DNA of 64,000 nt from Pseudobacter ginsenosidimutans (GTDB lineage Bacteria > Bacteroidota > Bacteroidia > Chitinophagales > Chitinophagaceae): the NCBI RefSeq assembly GCF_007970185.1, contig NZ_CP042431.1:5518001-5582000 (forward strand), in the 5' to 3' direction. Below the pieces are notes generated by a model that was not told the DNA's origin, ran no database searches, and saw only the letters and a list, made by a program, of their open reading frames with translations. A program made the translations under genes and the position numbers. Of this stretch, positions 52,412 through 62,900 are shown piece by piece (the first letter of the stretch is position 1; every line of letters starts with the position of its first letter).

Positions 52412-53824
52412 ATGGAGATCTTACACGTAAGCGCAGAATGTTACCCGGTAGCAAAGGCAGGAGGACTGGGAGATGTAGTAGGCGCATTACCTAAATATTT
52501 GAATGAACAGGGCCAGATAGCCAAAGTGGTGCTCCCGATGTACCGCACCCGCTTCCTGTACACACATCAATGGGAAGTAGTGCACAAAGGCGGCACCAAT
52601 ATGGGCAACTGGTATTTCGATTTTACCGTGATCCGCGAACAGTCCAACGAACTCGGCTTCGATCTCTACCTCGTAGACATCAACGGACTGCTGGACAGGG
52701 AAAAGATTTATGGCTACGATGATGACACGGAAAGATTCACTGCCTTCCAGATCGCAGTGCTGGACTGGGTTTCAGCCTGGCAGGATAAACCGGATGTGAT
52801 CCACGTGCACGATCATCAGGCTGCGCTGATACCATTTATGATGAAGTATTGTTACAAGTATCAATCGCTCAAAAACATTCCATCCGTACTCACCATTCAC
52901 AATGCCCAGTACCAGGGCTGGATGGGCTGGGATAAAAGTGTATACCTCCCTCAATGGGATACCTGGCATTGGGGTATGCTCGACTGGAACAACAACATCA
53001 ATCCATTGGCCGCAGGTATCAGGTGCGCCTGGAAAGTAACAACTGTTAGTCCAAGTTACCTCGCTGAACTGCGCTACAACAGCAATGGACTGGAAGCCCT
53101 CTTCGAATATGAGAAAGGAAAATGTGTGGGCATCCTCAATGGTATCGATGTGGATGTGTGGGACCCGGAAACCGATCATTATCTCAATGATCATTATGAT
53201 ACCGTTGAAGTGGAAAAAGGAAAGGCCGCCAGTAAGAAACTGCTCTGCGAACAGTTCGGACTGGATACTGAGAAGCCCCTGATCAGTTTCATCGGCAGAC
53301 TGGTAGGAGAGAAAGGCGCTGACCTGCTGGCGCAAGCCATCGGTGATTCGTTCTATTATATAGGCAGAAAGATGAATTTCCTGGTGCTGGGCAGTGGCTT
53401 TCCTGAAGTGGAAGCTGCGCTCACCGCATTGAAGCCATTGGCTCAATATGATTACAATGTTTATATCGGGTACAATGAAGCGCTTAGTCACCTCATGTAT
53501 GCCGGATCCGATTTCCTCCTGATGCCTTCCCGCGTGGAGCCCTGCGGCCTCAACCAGATGTACTCCATGCGCTATGGCACCGTGCCAATGGTCAGAAAAA
53601 CCGGAGGTCTTATAGATACAGTTGTTGATCTTGGCGAACCGGATGGCTATGGCATCTGTTACAACAATGCCAGCGTGGGAGACATTACCCAGGCAGTTTG
53701 GCGGGCAACAGATTTGTATGAAAAGAAAGACAAACTGAAAGAGATCCGTCAACGAATGATGCAACTCGATTTTAGCTGGGAATCCAGCGTTGAACAATAT
53801 ATTCAGGTATACCGATCATTCTAA
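52412..53824 (+). CDS. glgA: Glycogen synthase
   Basis: The 470-aa GT5 enzyme adds ADP-glucose units to alpha-1,4-glucan. The N-terminal K-x-G-G-L motif is AKAGGLGDV. The C-terminal domain has FIGRLVGEKGADLL and SRVEPCGLNQMYSMRYGTVPMVRKTGGL with the catalytic Glu. The gene is followed by glgC 10 nt later. It is divergent from the hexose transporter, with an unusual leader containing a dyad and a terminator-like hairpin. Confidence 0.96.
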   Translation: MEILHVSAECYPVAKAGGLGDVVGALPKYLNEQGQIAKVVLPMYRTRFLYTHQWEVVHKGGTNMGNWYFDFTVIREQSNELGFDLYLVDINGLLDREKIYGYDDDTERFTAFQIAVLDWVSAWQDKPDVIHVHDHQAALIPFMMKYCYKYQSLKNIPSVLTIHNAQYQGWMGWDKSVYLPQWDTWHWGMLDWNNNINPLAAGIRCAWKVTTVSPSYLAELRYNSNGLEALFEYEKGKCVGILNGIDVDVWDPETDHYLNDHYDTVEVEKGKAASKKLLCEQFGLDTEKPLISFIGRLVGEKGADLLAQAIGDSFYYIGRKMNFLVLGSGFPEVEAALTALKPLAQYDYNVYIGYNEALSHLMYAGSDFLLMPSRVEPCGLNQMYSMRYGTVPMVRKTGGLIDTVVDLGEPDGYGICYNNASVGDITQAVWRATDLYEKKDKLKEIRQRMMQLDFSWESSVEQYIQVYRSF

Positions 53825-53834
53825 AAATTCCATT

Positions 53835-55109
53835 ATGAGCAAAGAAGTGATTGCTGTCATTTTAGGAGGAGGAGCAGGAACAAGATTATATCCCCTTACC
53901 GCCAGCCGTTCCAAACCTGCCGTGCCTATCGCCGGCAAATACCGCCTAGTAGATATTCCGATCTCCAACTGTATCAACTCGAGCATCACTCGTATGTTCG
54001 TGCTCACGCAGTTCAATTCGGCCTCGCTCAACAAACATATCAAGAACACTTATCACTTCAGCGTTTTCAGCAGCGCGTTCGTAGACATTCTCGCTGCTGA
54101 ACAAACCCCTGAAAGCACCGCCTGGTACCAGGGAACGGCAGACGCAGTAAGACAAAGCCTTCGTCATCTCAGTCAACACGATTGCGAATACGTACTCATC
54201 CTTTCAGGCGATCAGCTCTACCAGATGGACTTCCAGAAAATGCTGGACGATCACAAGGCAAAAGGAGCGGATATCTCCATCGCCACCATTCCCGTGGGTG
54301 ATCGCGAAGCATCCGACTTCGGTATTCTAAAAGCCGACGAGAACAATACCATCACTGCTTTTATCGAGAAGCCCAAAAAAGACCTGCTGCCGGACTGGAT
54401 CAGCGATACAGGTCCTGATATGCAGGCGCAGGGCAGGAACTATCTCGCCAGCATGGGCATCTATATCTTCAACCGCAAACTGCTGATTGATCTGTTAATG
54501 GACCTCTATAAAGATTATACAGATTTCGGTAAAGAGATCCTGCCGCGCGCACTCAAGGAATATAAGGTCACCAGCTACCAATATGATGGTTACTGGACAG
54601 ATATCGGTCATATCTATTCGTTCTTCGAAGCCAATCTGGCACTCACACAAGAGATCCCACCATTCAATCTCTTCGATAAATCAAATGCGGTGTATACCCG
54701 CGCGCGCATGCTGCCACCCGCCAAGATCAGCGGCACCACACTCGAGAAAACCATCATCGCCGAAGGCTGCATCATCAATGCCAGCCGCATCGAGAACTCC
54801 GTGATCGGTATCAGAAGCAGGGTAGGGCATGGCACCACCATGGTCAGCTGCTATATGATGGGATCGGATTATTTCGAGACCATCGAAGAAATGGAATACT
54901 CAAAAGAACGCGGACTGCCTAAACTCGGGATCGGCGACAGATGCTATATCAAGAATGCGATCATCGATAAGAATTGTCGCATAGGCAATGACGTCAGGAT
55001 CAATGGCAGCATCCATATGGAGAATGCAGATCATTCACTCTACACTATCAGAGACGGAATAGTTGTAATAAAGAAGGGAGCGATCCTGCCGGACGGCTTC
55101 GTCATTTAA
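53835..55109 (+). CDS. glgC: Glucose-1-phosphate adenylyltransferase
   Basis: ATG at 53835 gives 424 aa; the upstream 15 codons overlap glgA and are not conserved. ILGGGAGTRLYPLTASRSKPAVPIAGKYRLVDIPISNCINS is the nucleotidyl-transferase and allosteric region, and ILSGDQLYQMDFQKML holds the catalytic Asp. The C-terminal left-handed beta-helix is present (GCIINASRIENSVIGIRSRVG). It supplies ADP-glucose to GlgA, so the pair makes glycogen. No branching or debranching enzyme gene follows in the window. Confidence 0.97.
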   Translation: MSKEVIAVILGGGAGTRLYPLTASRSKPAVPIAGKYRLVDIPISNCINSSITRMFVLTQFNSASLNKHIKNTYHFSVFSSAFVDILAAEQTPESTAWYQGTADAVRQSLRHLSQHDCEYVLILSGDQLYQMDFQKMLDDHKAKGADISIATIPVGDREASDFGILKADENNTITAFIEKPKKDLLPDWISDTGPDMQAQGRNYLASMGIYIFNRKLLIDLLMDLYKDYTDFGKEILPRALKEYKVTSYQYDGYWTDIGHIYSFFEANLALTQEIPPFNLFDKSNAVYTRARMLPPAKISGTTLEKTIIAEGCIINASRIENSVIGIRSRVGHGTTMVSCYMMGSDYFETIEEMEYSKERGLPKLGIGDRCYIKNAIIDKNCRIGNDVRINGSIHMENADHSLYTIRDGIVVIKKGAILPDGFVI

Positions 55110-55118
55110 TGCTATTTA

Positions 55119-55287
55119 GGGTTAGATTTTTTGGGGGTACATGTAAAACACGGCTGGCAAAACCTGCCGGAGTGTTGATTGCTATTGGGCTATTAGTGAT
55201 ATGGATTAAGCGGTGGTAGTGAAGCCAGGCTTTCGAGCAACAGTTTTTGAGGCCGGTTCTTACATGTACCCCCAAAAAATCTAACCC
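55119..55287. mobile_element. 169-bp element with perfect 28-bp terminal inverted repeats (MITE candidate)
   Basis: The 28 bases at 55119-55146 (GGGTTAGATTTTTTGG.., ending in TACATGTAA) are exactly the reverse complement of 55260-55287. The 113 nt inside contain a second imperfect hairpin (AACAC..GGCA / TGCCGGAGTGTT) and no credible gene. No target duplication is visible at the edges. It lies between convergent glgC and the TlpA-like gene. A MITE or similar non-autonomous element fits best; a very long bidirectional terminator is the alternative. Confidence 0.6.
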
Positions 55288-55357
55288 GACCCTCCGGGGG
55301 CGCATCTTTGGGGAACCAACTCAGATTACACTGAGTAATGACGGGGAAGGATGGATA

Positions 55358-56605
55358 TTACTTCTCATTCAGGTATTTTTGAATAAGTGGTTCAAGCTTT
55401 GCACCGCGGGCATCTGTTGATACGATTCTTCCTGATTTATCCAGCAACCAGACAGTTGGTAAGGAATTGATGCCGTATAGCAAACGGTAGGTGTCACTGT
55501 GGAATCCCTTCCCTTCAAAACGCTGTGGCCACGTGATCTTATTCTCCTGAATAATTTCTTTCACACGGGGGAGAGCAGATTCATTATCGAGGCAGATTCC
55601 TGCAATTTCAAATCCATCTCTATTGTATTTTTCCAGCATCGTTCTTAGATGAGGAAATTCATTTAGACAGGGCTTGCACCAGGATGCCCAAAAATCTATC
55701 AATACCACTTTCCCGCGTAATTTTTCCAGTTGGAATTCAGTTTTATCTAATGCAGTAAAGGACATCTTGAGTGCTTCTTCTCCACGCTCCAGTTTAAGCG
55801 CCATCAATTGTTCTGTTGCTGTTTGATACAATAATTTGAGTCCATCCTGATTGGCTTTGCTGGTTTCTTTTTGAAGTTCATTCCAAAATATAGCAGCTAC
55901 AGCAGGGGAGTAGCCTTTCAGAGCAGACAGAAAATCTTTTGCCCGCTCAGGCAGCACCGCTAGTTCTGCAAACTGTTGCATGTGTTCACGGAATCTTTGC
56001 AAGAAGGATTTCCAGTAAACCTGCTCAAATGCAGACCAATAATCTGCTTCAGCTTCTTTTCGCGGAAGCAGTCCAAAGTTTCCCGATGCCAGTCTGAAAT
56101 CCCGGGCGAAAAGTGAAAAGGCCGCTTTCTCTTTTTCTTCTTTAGTGCCGGCACCATTTAATATTGAAAACACGATCCGGTTGCCAGTGGTCAGCCATTT
56201 CTGCCTGGCGGCAGTATCGATCACTGCTGAACGCAAAATGGCCGCCCAATCCATCCCAGGCTGTTTCTCAATGGTGTCCAGGGATTCATTTCCACTGGCT
56301 GCTATGAAGTAAGGATTGGCAGATAGAAACATTCTCAATGCATCCTGGCGCCTGGAATGCAACGGATAGCTTTGCCAGAAAGCCTCTGCCAGTTGCATTC
56401 TCGTTAGCAAATGCTGGTCTTCGTACCTTTTCTTTCCCAGTGGCCGCAGTTGCAGATACTCCTGATAGGCTTCTTTACCTGCCGGGATCTGTCCACCCAT
56501 TTTTTCAAGTCTTGCCCAGGCAGCATCTCCGCTTTCCTGTAAAGCTATGCCCGACTGCCCTAATGTGATAAGGGGCATCAAAATGATACATATTATCAAT
56601 CTCAT
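55358..56605 (-). CDS. TlpA-like thioredoxin-fold protein with N-terminal helical domain
   Basis: ATG at 56605 (MRLIICIILMPLITLGQSGI) gives 415 aa with a signal peptide. About 260 residues of helical sequence precede a TlpA/ResA thioredoxin domain with VVLIDFWASWCKPCLNEFPHL (active-site CKPC) and SLPTVWLLDKSGRIVSTDARG (cis-Pro). The protein should work in the periplasm as a reductant. It is the last gene of the FecR-SusC-SusD series, behind a DsbD N-domain-like protein. Confidence 0.88.
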   Translation of the reverse strand: MRLIICIILMPLITLGQSGIALQESGDAAWARLEKMGGQIPAGKEAYQEYLQLRPLGKKRYEDQHLLTRMQLAEAFWQSYPLHSRRQDALRMFLSANPYFIAASGNESLDTIEKQPGMDWAAILRSAVIDTAARQKWLTTGNRIVFSILNGAGTKEEKEKAAFSLFARDFRLASGNFGLLPRKEAEADYWSAFEQVYWKSFLQRFREHMQQFAELAVLPERAKDFLSALKGYSPAVAAIFWNELQKETSKANQDGLKLLYQTATEQLMALKLERGEEALKMSFTALDKTEFQLEKLRGKVVLIDFWASWCKPCLNEFPHLRTMLEKYNRDGFEIAGICLDNESALPRVKEIIQENKITWPQRFEGKGFHSDTYRLLYGINSLPTVWLLDKSGRIVSTDARGAKLEPLIQKYLNEK

Positions 56606-56650
56606 TGCTGTTATCGATTTTATCAGAGAATTCAAGATCAATCAGTTTTT

Positions 56651-57091
56651 CTACAAGTTCGTTTTGAATAGCGCTTCATCGGGAGGAAAACAACGGTCTT
56701 CCAGACAGCCCTGGAAATGTATTTTGCCCTCCAGCATCCCGGGCGATTTTCTTTTCTTCTTTGTGATAACGAATACCTGTTTCACTGAATAATCTCCTTC
56801 CGTGAATACTGAACTCTGTCCATGATAATTGGAGAGAGGCCATACAACGCTGTTGACTAACCGTAAATGGTCAGGAATACTGGTCCATGTAATTTTCATG
56901 GGGAAACCTGTACCGTCATCGATATTATCGGGTGCCAAAACATAGAAACCTTTTTCAACAGTGAATTCCATCGTCCAGGTTGCGCTGTCCTTGCTATAGA
57001 TAATTTTGGAGGATTGAACATTTACCTGTGCCGTTGCACAGGTAAATGTTATAAATGAAATGACAGATGCCAATGCTTTTTTGATTTTCAT
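56651..57091 (-). CDS. DsbD N-terminal-domain-like periplasmic protein
   Basis: The 146-aa product has a signal peptide (KALASVISFITFTCATAQ) followed by an immunoglobulin-like fold with the DsbD alpha-domain signature IHFQGCLEDRCFPPDEALF. The two Cys match the CxxxxxC pair that accepts electrons from the DsbD membrane domain. The membrane and C-terminal domains are absent, so it is a stand-alone alpha domain. It lies 46 nt upstream of the TlpA-like gene, so they may form one thiol relay. Confidence 0.8.
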   Translation of the reverse strand: MKIKKALASVISFITFTCATAQVNVQSSKIIYSKDSATWTMEFTVEKGFYVLAPDNIDDGTGFPMKITWTSIPDHLRLVNSVVWPLSNYHGQSSVFTEGDYSVKQVFVITKKKRKSPGMLEGKIHFQGCLEDRCFPPDEALFKTNL

Positions 57092-57094
57092 ACA

Positions 57095-58546
57095 TTATAA
57101 TTTTTTATTGGAGCCTAATAATACATACACACGTCCATCGTGAGCAACACCTTCTCTTCCGTAGGTTCCATAAACATTTTTATACATCATATCAGGAACA
57201 AACATATTTTTCTTTACAGCTTCGTCATGGGAATATCCCCTTTCTATCATGAGCCTTTCCGCTGCTTTCATACGTTCTCCCAGCTGGAGGATCTCTTCTG
57301 TGGTTTGATAGGCCGGATACTTTTTGTATGTTTTTGCTTCTTCTTCCCATTGCCAGGAAAGGTCCGCATCGTAGCGGCCATAATTGGTAGTTACACAAGC
57401 TCCGATAACCAGGTCCTTTATTCCATCATTGTTCCAATCGGCTACACATATATTGGGATGCGAACCAGGAAATATTTTGTCGCCAATATTGGCTCTTTCA
57501 AACAAAGGAACACCGGGGAGAAAGGACAATCTTTTTCCTTTTCTTATGCCCTTAAAAAAAGTGATAAAATGGAAGCCTGGTTTATAATAGCCATTTGTGA
57601 CCAGCAGGTCTTCCACATTATCATTGTCCCAATCCACTATATAGGGCACCATATGCGTGCCGGTAATTTCAGATTTCATCAGACGTTGTAATGCCTCTTT
57701 GTCTGTAAAGCTGGCAGTATCGATCGTTCCCATAAACGCACCTTTGGTATCTTTCAGTGGTGTTCTTATGCCGAAGACCGGCGACTGCCTTGTGCCGATA
57801 TTCATTGCCGAACGCAGGATAGCGCCACCCAGGATCATGTCCTGTTTTCCATCGCCATCCAGATCAACAAAAGCGGTTGTGGCATAACTCCAGTATTCTA
57901 AATCAGCAGTATCAACTTCCGATTCCTTTTTCTTCCAGGCTGAGCGTTTTATGGAAAGTTCTTCACCCAAACCTGTTTGCGGAATTCTTTTTCCCAGATC
58001 AAAAGACTCATCCATTTTCTTATAGAGAAGGATCTCCCCTGTATCAAATTGTCCCGCTACGAGATCGGCTTTTCCATCACCATCCAGGTCTGCAAGGCGG
58101 GGCGTGAATGCCATGCAGCACCAAACATTTATGGAGATTGGTGTAGCATATAGATTACTCTTCTTATCATAGCGCAGATAGTATGATGGTTTGTTGTAAG
58201 CGGGCTCGGTTTTGGTGCCAGTGTTCTCAAATACCCTCAGGAAATTTCCTACAGCAGCATTATGCTCGAAACCCGACCCAAACTCTCCCAATACGAGGTC
58301 GTCCAGACCATCATTGTTTACATCAAAGATTGCCGGAGAAGCCCAGCCCAGTCCTTTGGTAAACAGAGGGCCTTTGGAATTCTCAAGTAAAATAGGTTTA
58401 CCCAGCTTTGGCGCACCGGGGATATCCCGGCTTGCCAGTCTCTTAAAAGCTGAAAGTTCAATGTCTGCCGGAGATACCTGCGCATCTGCAGAATGGGCAA
58501 TAGCAAAGCCTGCTATTATCAATAGCGTTTTTCTTATTGACATCAT
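57095..58546 (-). CDS. FG-GAP/VCBS repeat secreted protein
   Basis: The 483-aa product has a signal peptide (RKTLLIIAGFAIAHSADAQ) and at least five calcium-binding FG-GAP-type repeats: IFDVNNDGLDDLVLGEFGSG, LADLDGDGKADLVAGQFD, FVDLDGDGKQDMILGG, IVDWDNDNVEDLLVTNGY and VADWNNDGIKDLVIGA. A beta-propeller is expected. The start may also be the second Met (58543). Coupled to the SusD gene (42 nt) and the DsbD-like gene (3 nt), it is probably an extracellular binding partner of the importer. Confidence 0.87.
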   Translation of the reverse strand: MMSIRKTLLIIAGFAIAHSADAQVSPADIELSAFKRLASRDIPGAPKLGKPILLENSKGPLFTKGLGWASPAIFDVNNDGLDDLVLGEFGSGFEHNAAVGNFLRVFENTGTKTEPAYNKPSYYLRYDKKSNLYATPISINVWCCMAFTPRLADLDGDGKADLVAGQFDTGEILLYKKMDESFDLGKRIPQTGLGEELSIKRSAWKKKESEVDTADLEYWSYATTAFVDLDGDGKQDMILGGAILRSAMNIGTRQSPVFGIRTPLKDTKGAFMGTIDTASFTDKEALQRLMKSEITGTHMVPYIVDWDNDNVEDLLVTNGYYKPGFHFITFFKGIRKGKRLSFLPGVPLFERANIGDKIFPGSHPNICVADWNNDGIKDLVIGACVTTNYGRYDADLSWQWEEEAKTYKKYPAYQTTEEILQLGERMKAAERLMIERGYSHDEAVKKNMFVPDMMYKNVYGTYGREGVAHDGRVYVLLGSNKKL

Positions 58547-58588
58547 GTAATGAATTATTTAATAGATTTTATTTAGTCAACCAATAAA

Positions 58589-59974
58589 TCAATACCCATA
58601 ATTCTGGGGAAGAAGATTGGAATTGAGCAATAGTTCTTTTTGTGGCAAGGGCCATATGATGTGATAATCTTTCCAGTTCGGTTTGGCTGTAACGAGTATG
58701 GGTAACCGGTTCAGTCTTTTAAGATCCAAAAATCGATGTCCCATTTCAGAGAAGAATTCTTTTCTGCTCTCAACAATGATCTCGCTCAGTAAATCTTCTT
58801 TTGAATATTGACCATTTAGAATCGGAATGCCTGCACGATCCTTTATTGCATTCACATAAGTGAGTGCTTCGGTGATCTTGTCCGGCAGGTTCTGTTGTGC
58901 ATAGGCTTCTGCAAGCAGCAGGTATACTTCTTCCAACCGGAATACGATTGAATATTCACTGGTATTGTCAAGGCGCACCTGATATTTCCAGGGCAAGTGC
59001 CAGGTCTGCTGATTAAACGTAGCAATCAGCATCCAGTTCTTTTTCCGCAGATCATCGTCGCTGAAGGCATTTACCAGGTTTTCCGACAAGGCATAACCTG
59101 TAGGAGCGGCATTATTGTGATAATACTGCTGTACCTCTTTTGTTGCAGCTCCATTGGCAAGTGGTTTAAGCTGCCATATGATATGTTTGCCGGATTTTTT
59201 AAATACCTGGGTGATATCGTTCTGAAACTGATACATCGGGCTTTGTACAATTGTTTTCAGCAGCAATTCTGCTTCAATCCATTTATGCTGGAGCAGGTAC
59301 ACTTTAGCCAGCATCAATTCGGCTACTTTCCGGTTAGGAATGATCCGTTCCGCACTCCGGTAATTATCGCTGAGCAATGCGATAGCTTCTGTCAGATCCT
59401 GTTGTAATTTCGACAACAGTTCCGTTGCAGGCGTTCTGGATATAGTTTGGTTAAACTGGTAATTCGTAGTTGTTGTATAGGGAATGTCACCGAAGAGCTG
59501 TTGCAAATAAAAGTACACAACAGACCTTACCAGGAGCGCTTCACCTTTGATCGAATTCTTATCCGATTCCTTTAAGCTCCTGGAATTTACAATACCCTCT
59601 ATTATGATATTCGCTTTATAGATATGTTGATAACAGTTCAGCCAGAGCGTATTTATCGTTGTGTTTGTTTCGATCTGTTGATTCAGAAAGATCTGATAGT
59701 CTGCATTGGATGCTGCATAATAATCCATGTCATCGGTATAAACTCCCAATATAGCGCCGGTTCCACCCGAGCCGCCGGATATCGGGGAATTGTCAAAGAG
59801 GCCCGAATATAAACCTGCAAGAGCGGCATTGGCAGTTTGTAAATTTTCAAAAACCTGGTTCTTGTCAATCTGGTTATCCGGCATATCTACAGCAATCAAT
59901 TTTTCGCATGATGTAAACGCAAGCTGAATAAGAAGCAGGATTGTTATGACGAGATGATTGTATGATGATTTCAT
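58589..59974 (-). CDS. SusD/RagB-family lipoprotein
   Basis: The 461-aa product has a lipoprotein signal (VITILLLIQLAFTSC) and SusD-type TPR-like architecture: NCYQHIYKANIIIEGI, KGEALLVRSVVYFYLQQLFGDIPYTT, ELMLAKVYLLQHKWIEAE and, at the C-terminus, VESRKEFFSEMGHRFLDLKRLNRL. It should cap the SusC-type receptor at the surface and bind its ligand. It follows the SusC gene after 10 nt. No glycoside hydrolase is linked, so the ligand need not be a glycan. Confidence 0.93.
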   Translation of the reverse strand: MKSSYNHLVITILLLIQLAFTSCEKLIAVDMPDNQIDKNQVFENLQTANAALAGLYSGLFDNSPISGGSGGTGAILGVYTDDMDYYAASNADYQIFLNQQIETNTTINTLWLNCYQHIYKANIIIEGIVNSRSLKESDKNSIKGEALLVRSVVYFYLQQLFGDIPYTTTTNYQFNQTISRTPATELLSKLQQDLTEAIALLSDNYRSAERIIPNRKVAELMLAKVYLLQHKWIEAELLLKTIVQSPMYQFQNDITQVFKKSGKHIIWQLKPLANGAATKEVQQYYHNNAAPTGYALSENLVNAFSDDDLRKKNWMLIATFNQQTWHLPWKYQVRLDNTSEYSIVFRLEEVYLLLAEAYAQQNLPDKITEALTYVNAIKDRAGIPILNGQYSKEDLLSEIIVESRKEFFSEMGHRFLDLKRLNRLPILVTAKPNWKDYHIIWPLPQKELLLNSNLLPQNYGY

Positions 59975-59984
59975 TGGAATTTCT

Positions 59985-62900
59985 TTAGAAATTAATTTGG
60001 AGGCCGAAAGAATATGATTTCAATGGCGGCAGATAACCCAGTGTAAAAAATTCAGGATCAATTCCAAAATAATTGGTCCATGTGAGCATGTTCTGTCCCT
60101 GGAAATAGATCTTCAGATCCCTGAACACAGACTTTCCGGAGAACCGGTAGGAGAGTTGTACATTTTTCAGGCGGACATAAGAAGCATCCGATACAGTAAT
60201 ATCACTTCGTTCAAAAAAAGTTTGCTGAGGTCTGGCTGTATTGAGATAAGGACTATATATGCCATCGGGATTTTGTGGCGACCAAACATTCAGCACTTCA
60301 ACCGGCTGATTGAACATCAACCCAGGATTGCCCATTGTAGCATTGTAATTCTTTTGCTTCTGTTTTACAAATTGAAGCAAGAACGATAATTCCCAGTTCT
60401 TGTATTGAATTGTATTATTCCATCCACCAAAAAATCTCGCTCCAATATTTTCGATAATCTTGTTATCATCAGGAGAAGCCACCTTGCCATCATGATTGTA
60501 ATCTGTAAAGCGATAAAGACCAGTAGCGGGATCAACTCCTTCCAGGTGGTATAGTTTCAGGATGGTGGTAGGATATCCTACAATAAAACTGGAGGCGTAT
60601 GGAGAACCTTCCAACCCGGGAAAAGAGATCAGTTTGGTTCTTGGTAAGCTCAGGTTCAACGACGATTTCCACTGGATAACCGAAGCAGACGGTAATGGAT
60701 CAGCGCTTAACTCGATCTCAACACCACTGTTTTGAACGATCGCCGGCAGGTTGGCCTGTACAGATTCAAAACCGGTAACAGCAGACAGCTGGTAGCCCAC
60801 CAACTGGTTTGAAGAACGGTTTCGATACCAGTTGAATGAAGCATTGATCCTATCATCCAGGAAACCCAATTCCAGCGCGATATCCCATTTAACGGTTTTC
60901 TCCCAGCTGTAATCCCCATTATAGAGTTTGGTAGGATTCAGACTGGTAACGCCATCATACATAGCGGATGAAATGGTATAGGTATCCAAATACTGGTAAT
61001 CCCCAATATTATCACTACCTGCTGAACCGTAACTGCTGCGGAGCTTTCCAAAACTCAACCAGTTAAGATCCCTGAAGAACTTTTCTTCAGAGAACACCCA
61101 GGCAGCGCCTGCTGCACCAAAATTCCCGAATCGTTTATTGGGCCCAAAACGGCTGCTGCCGTCCCTTCTTGCAGTTATGTTGAAGATATACCTGTCTTTG
61201 AACTGGTAATTCAATCTGCTGAAAACAGCAGCATACTTGTATACAGTTTGCACCTGGTCAGAGATGATCTTTGTAGTGGCTGCTCCTATATTCCTGATGA
61301 ATACATTGCTTTGAAAGCCGACGCCCTGCATTGAACCCTGACGGTTCTTATCCTGCTGGAATGTGCCACCTGCAAGGATATCCAAACGATGGTCTTCTTT
61401 TTTGTAACTCCAGTTCACCTGTGGCTCCGTAATGATCGTAAAACGATCCTGGTTATTTTTGGAAGTGTTGGAATAGGCAGCAGATTGTCCTGTTACATAG
61501 GCCGGGTTATAGATGGTATTGGGATTGATCCGCCATTCTTCAAAATCCTGGTAATTTATCCCGCCGCTTAATTTCAGTTGGAAGTTATTGAACAGTTCAT
61601 ACTGCAGATTAATGTTTGTGAGAAACTGTTTGCTATCGTTGGAATAAGTGCTTTGAAAAGCAGCAACAGGATTGGTAAAAGTGTTGTTCTCCCAGTTCAG
61701 GCTGCCGTCTTCCTTATAAAGCGCAGGAGCATTAGGCGATAATGTATGTGATGATTTGGTTACATCACTGCTGATAACATTATTTTGAAGGAGTGAAAAC
61801 GAATTGGAGATGTTCAGCCGAAAACGATTATCTCTTGATCGATGCCCGATACTATTGGAGATGGTATTGGTCTTGTATTTGAAGTCTTTATTGAACACGG
61901 TGGTCTGTTCGTTATGGGAAAGCGTCAATAAATAACTGGTGGTTTCATTGCCACCGTTAACAGAAACCTGTGTGTTCATGGAGGTGGCTGTATTGCCGAT
62001 CAGTTCCTTCCGCCAATTGGTATACCTGCTTTGATCCCAGGTGCCATTCACATCATAAGCATTTGCCGGATACTGGGTAATTCCAGCGTTGGCAAAAGCC
62101 TGTCTCCGCATATCCAGGTACTGCTCTGTATTCATCATCTTCAGTCTTGAACTGGCTTTACTCAGCGCAAATGCGGAATTCAAACTAATGCTCGCCTTTC
62201 CCGATCTGCCTTTTTTAGTGGTAATGAGCACAACGCCATTGGCGCCCCTGGAACCATAGATGGCTGTAGCATCTGCATCTTTGAGGATCTCGATACTACC
62301 AATGGTATTGATATCGATGCTGTTCAAAGGATTGATGCGGCTCAGCGGGAACAGTGAATTATTGGCATCGGATTTCATTTCACTGATAGGAATGCCATCG
62401 ATCACGTACAGCGGCTGGTTCCCATCCGAATTTATCACTCCGCCACCAAGCACCCTTAAACTATTGCGTCCCCTGATCTGGATATCATACCCACCACCAG
62501 GCACACCTGTGTATTGAGTAATGCTGACGCCGGCCATACGGCCCTGGATAGCCGATAACAGATTAGTGACAGGCTGATTCTCGATATCCTTTGTAGTTAC
62601 CCTGGAAATACTGCCGGTACGTTGTTTGTCTTTTACAGAATAATAGCCCGCATTGAAAACAACTTCCTGCATATCATTCGGACTTTGTTTCAAACGTATG
62701 GTCCGGAATAATTGGGAACTTCCAATATCAGCAGCTGTAACGCGGTAGTCAACCGGTTCAAATCCTATAAAGGAGATGGTCAATACATCGCCTTCCGCCA
62801 CATCAACATTTGCCCAACCATCTTTGTCTGTTACTACACTGTGTTTATTCTTTATTACGATCGATGCACCATGCAATGGCTTACCTGTTGAATCCACAAC

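Noticed and set aside
55102-55305. 67-codon minus-strand frame over the inverted-repeat element
   Set aside because: Both ends are made by the repeat arms and there is no domain; treated as part of the element.
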